Origin: Fimbriiglobus sp.
GTDB taxonomy: Bacteria > Planctomycetota > Planctomycetia > Gemmatales > Gemmataceae
Direction: 5' to 3'
DNA: 7,030 nt
Assembly: GCA_025352585.1 (NCBI GenBank)
Contig: JANXTD010000372.1
Span: forward strand, 1-7,030
Below, one piece after another: positions 5,612 to 7,030 of this stretch. The translations under genes were made by a program, and so were the position numbers. The notes below the pieces were generated by a model. It saw only the letters and a program-made list of their open reading frames with translations. It ran no database searches and was not told where the DNA came from. Within the stretch, counting starts at the first letter, position 1. The number at the start of each line of letters is the position of its first letter.

Positions 5612-7030
5612 TCACTTGCGCAACCGGACCTCGTAAACGCGACGCGGCTGGTCCGCGATCTTGCCCCCGGTGAGCGTCGCGACGCCGTCCCGGACGCTGT
5701 ACTCGAACGCCTTTCCGGTGACGGGGTCGAGCGGCATTGGCAGCTTCGTGTCGGCGAGCGTCGCCGGCAGTTCGCAGTTGCTCGCCGCCGCGTGCAGCCG
5801 AAGGGCTTCGAGAATCCGCAGGAGGGCGACGCGCTGGGCGGTGCGGACTTCGGCTTTCTTGATGCCCTCACTGCCAGGCAGCATCAGCGGGGCGAGGAGC
5901 AAGCCGCCGGACTGTGACTTCACACGCCGAGTCACGTCCTGCATGCCCGCGAGGGATTCGTCGAACGGCAGATTGCGATACTTCATGACCTCGTCCCGCC
6001 ACACCACAAGACTGAGCAAGTCGTCCGTGAGGACGACCTGGAGCGGCGGGAACGCCTTGACGGCATTAGCATTCATCTTGCCGACGGCCACGAGCCTGCC
6101 GCGGGCGGCTTCCACACCCACCGGGTCCGCGGCGAGCAGAGCGTAGCGGAGGCGGGAACTCCGCAGCATTTTTCGCAGACCAGAGGGAGCGCCGTCGAAG
6201 CTCAGCGACTCGTCGATGAAGTCGAACGCCTTGGTGATATCTTGGTCGGTCAGGGGTCGGTCGAGTGTCAGCAAGTGGTCGAGTTGCGTTGTCGTGAGCG
6301 CCCGCTCGCCTTCGTTGCCGTGGGAGATGTTGAACGGGGGGGTCGGCAACTCGACGAGCGACCAAAAGAGGTTGGGGCAGCCGGGCTGGGCGACCATTTC
6401 CTCAACCCCGTTCCACGCGACCGTCTGGATGGCGACGCCGACGAGGTTGCCGATGTGCGTCGGGTGGCTCTCGAACATCCTCGCCAGCCCCGTCAGACTC
6501 CTGACGGTCACGATGGCCCGGTCGAACTCGCCGTTCTTGACCTCCCCTCGGAGGCGAACCTTGAGGACGTTGGCGAGGTTCCGCATCTGCTGGACTTCGG
6601 GAAGGATCCAGTAGAAGCCGTCCTGGCGCGACTGGAAGTACTCGTTCCACTCCGTCCGGTTGTATCGAGCGGCGAGGTCGATGTTAGTCATCATGCCGCG
6701 GGACTTCTCCCCGTACGCGATCCCCCCCATGACGCCGGCCTGCGTGCGCGAATCTTTAGGCAAGTCGTCTAGGCTCATCTCGTTGAACTTCTCGCGCAGC
6801 TTCGCCGGCTCGGCGCTGAAGAAGGCGTGTTGCTCCATCGTACTTTTCATGAAGCCCGACAGCTGTTCGCCGGGCTGCTGCTCCTTGTACTGCGGCGTGA
6901 GGTAGTAGTTCGACAGCGGCTTCGGCGACGCCATCGGCGACAGCGTAAGCGGAAAGACTTGCTTGCCGTCTTTCGCCACCGGGGAAGGCTGCGCGACGGC
7001 AGTCGATGTCGTGAGAACCAGGGCCGTGGC
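5612..7030 (-). CDS. Secreted protein of unknown function (5' end outside window)
   Basis: The frame is open from the window's right edge to TGA at 5612, giving at least 472 residues. The first visible residues, ATALVLTTSTAVAQPSP, look like the hydrophobic end of a Sec signal peptide with an AVA cleavage site before Gln. The start codon therefore lies outside the window, and an internal GTG at 6979, which would drop this segment, is unlikely to be the start. The mature part is soluble-looking, with no further membrane helix. It is rich in helical stretches such as the NLANVLKVRLRGEVKNGEFD region and contains FWSLVELPTPP. Its end holds a segment around RVALLRILEALRLHAA, then LPATLADTKLPMPLDPVTGK and FEYSVRDGVATLTG. 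That tail recalls ones common in planctomycete exported proteins. I recognise no catalytic motif. Third-position GC appears lower than in the exporter genes. It is upstream of and co-directed with the exporter unit, but a gap and hairpin separate them, so a functional link is open. Confidence 0.85.
   Translation of the reverse strand, partial: ATALVLTTSTAVAQPSPVAKDGKQVFPLTLSPMASPKPLSNYYLTPQYKEQQPGEQLSGFMKSTMEQHAFFSAEPAKLREKFNEMSLDDLPKDSRTQAGVMGGIAYGEKSRGMMTNIDLAARYNRTEWNEYFQSRQDGFYWILPEVQQMRNLANVLKVRLRGEVKNGEFDRAIVTVRSLTGLARMFESHPTHIGNLVGVAIQTVAWNGVEEMVAQPGCPNLFWSLVELPTPPFNISHGNEGERALTTTQLDHLLTLDRPLTDQDITKAFDFIDESLSFDGAPSGLRKMLRSSRLRYALLAADPVGVEAARGRLVAVGKMNANAVKAFPPLQVVLTDDLLSLVVWRDEVMKYRNLPFDESLAGMQDVTRRVKSQSGGLLLAPLMLPGSEGIKKAEVRTAQRVALLRILEALRLHAAASNCELPATLADTKLPMPLDPVTGKAFEYSVRDGVATLTGGKIADQPRRVYEVRLRK

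Overview
The window is a dense, high-GC bacterial region with almost no non-coding DNA. Gene content and style point to a planctomycete, most likely of the Gemmataceae type. The indications are a Ser/Thr kinase ending in a single membrane helix, a large secreted protein ending in a 'VTGKAFEYSV'-type tail often seen in planctomycete hypothetical proteins, very GC-rich third codon positions, and weak or absent Shine-Dalgarno sequences. This placement is inference from style, not a search result.

Layout. Left part, + strand: the 3' end of a Ser/Thr protein kinase gene (2-793), then 14 bases later a CPBP/Abi-type intramembrane metalloprotease (808-1779). Centre and right, - strand, in transcription order from right to left: a secreted protein of unknown function whose 5' end lies beyond the window (5612-7030); a 103-base gap with a GC-rich hairpin; then a compact four-gene unit. 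That unit is an ABC-2 polysaccharide exporter permease (Wzm-like, 4714-5508), its ATPase (Wzt/KpsT/TagH-like, 3835-4680), a family-2 glycosyltransferase (2924-3838) and a family-4 glycosyltransferase (1776-2927). The last three genes are joined by two identical GTGA stop/start overlaps. The protease and the last glycosyltransferase converge, and their stop codons share bases.

How they work together: the four-gene unit looks like part of a surface-glycan pathway. The two cytoplasmic glycosyltransferases would add sugars to a lipid-linked chain, and the permease/ATPase pair would flip the chain across the inner membrane. No sugar-nucleotide synthesis genes, initiating transferase, ligase or outer-membrane export genes are visible, so the pathway must be completed elsewhere. 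The kinase and protease share a strand and are close enough for co-transcription, but nothing shows they act on the glycan unit.

I found no tRNA, rRNA, CRISPR array, insertion sequence or attachment site, and no gene-free stretch over about 105 bases. I do not see strong evidence of a new biological system. The points most worth a second look are the enlarged segment between the protease motifs, the ATPase without a glycan-binding domain, the overlapping gene junctions and the uncharacterised secreted protein.
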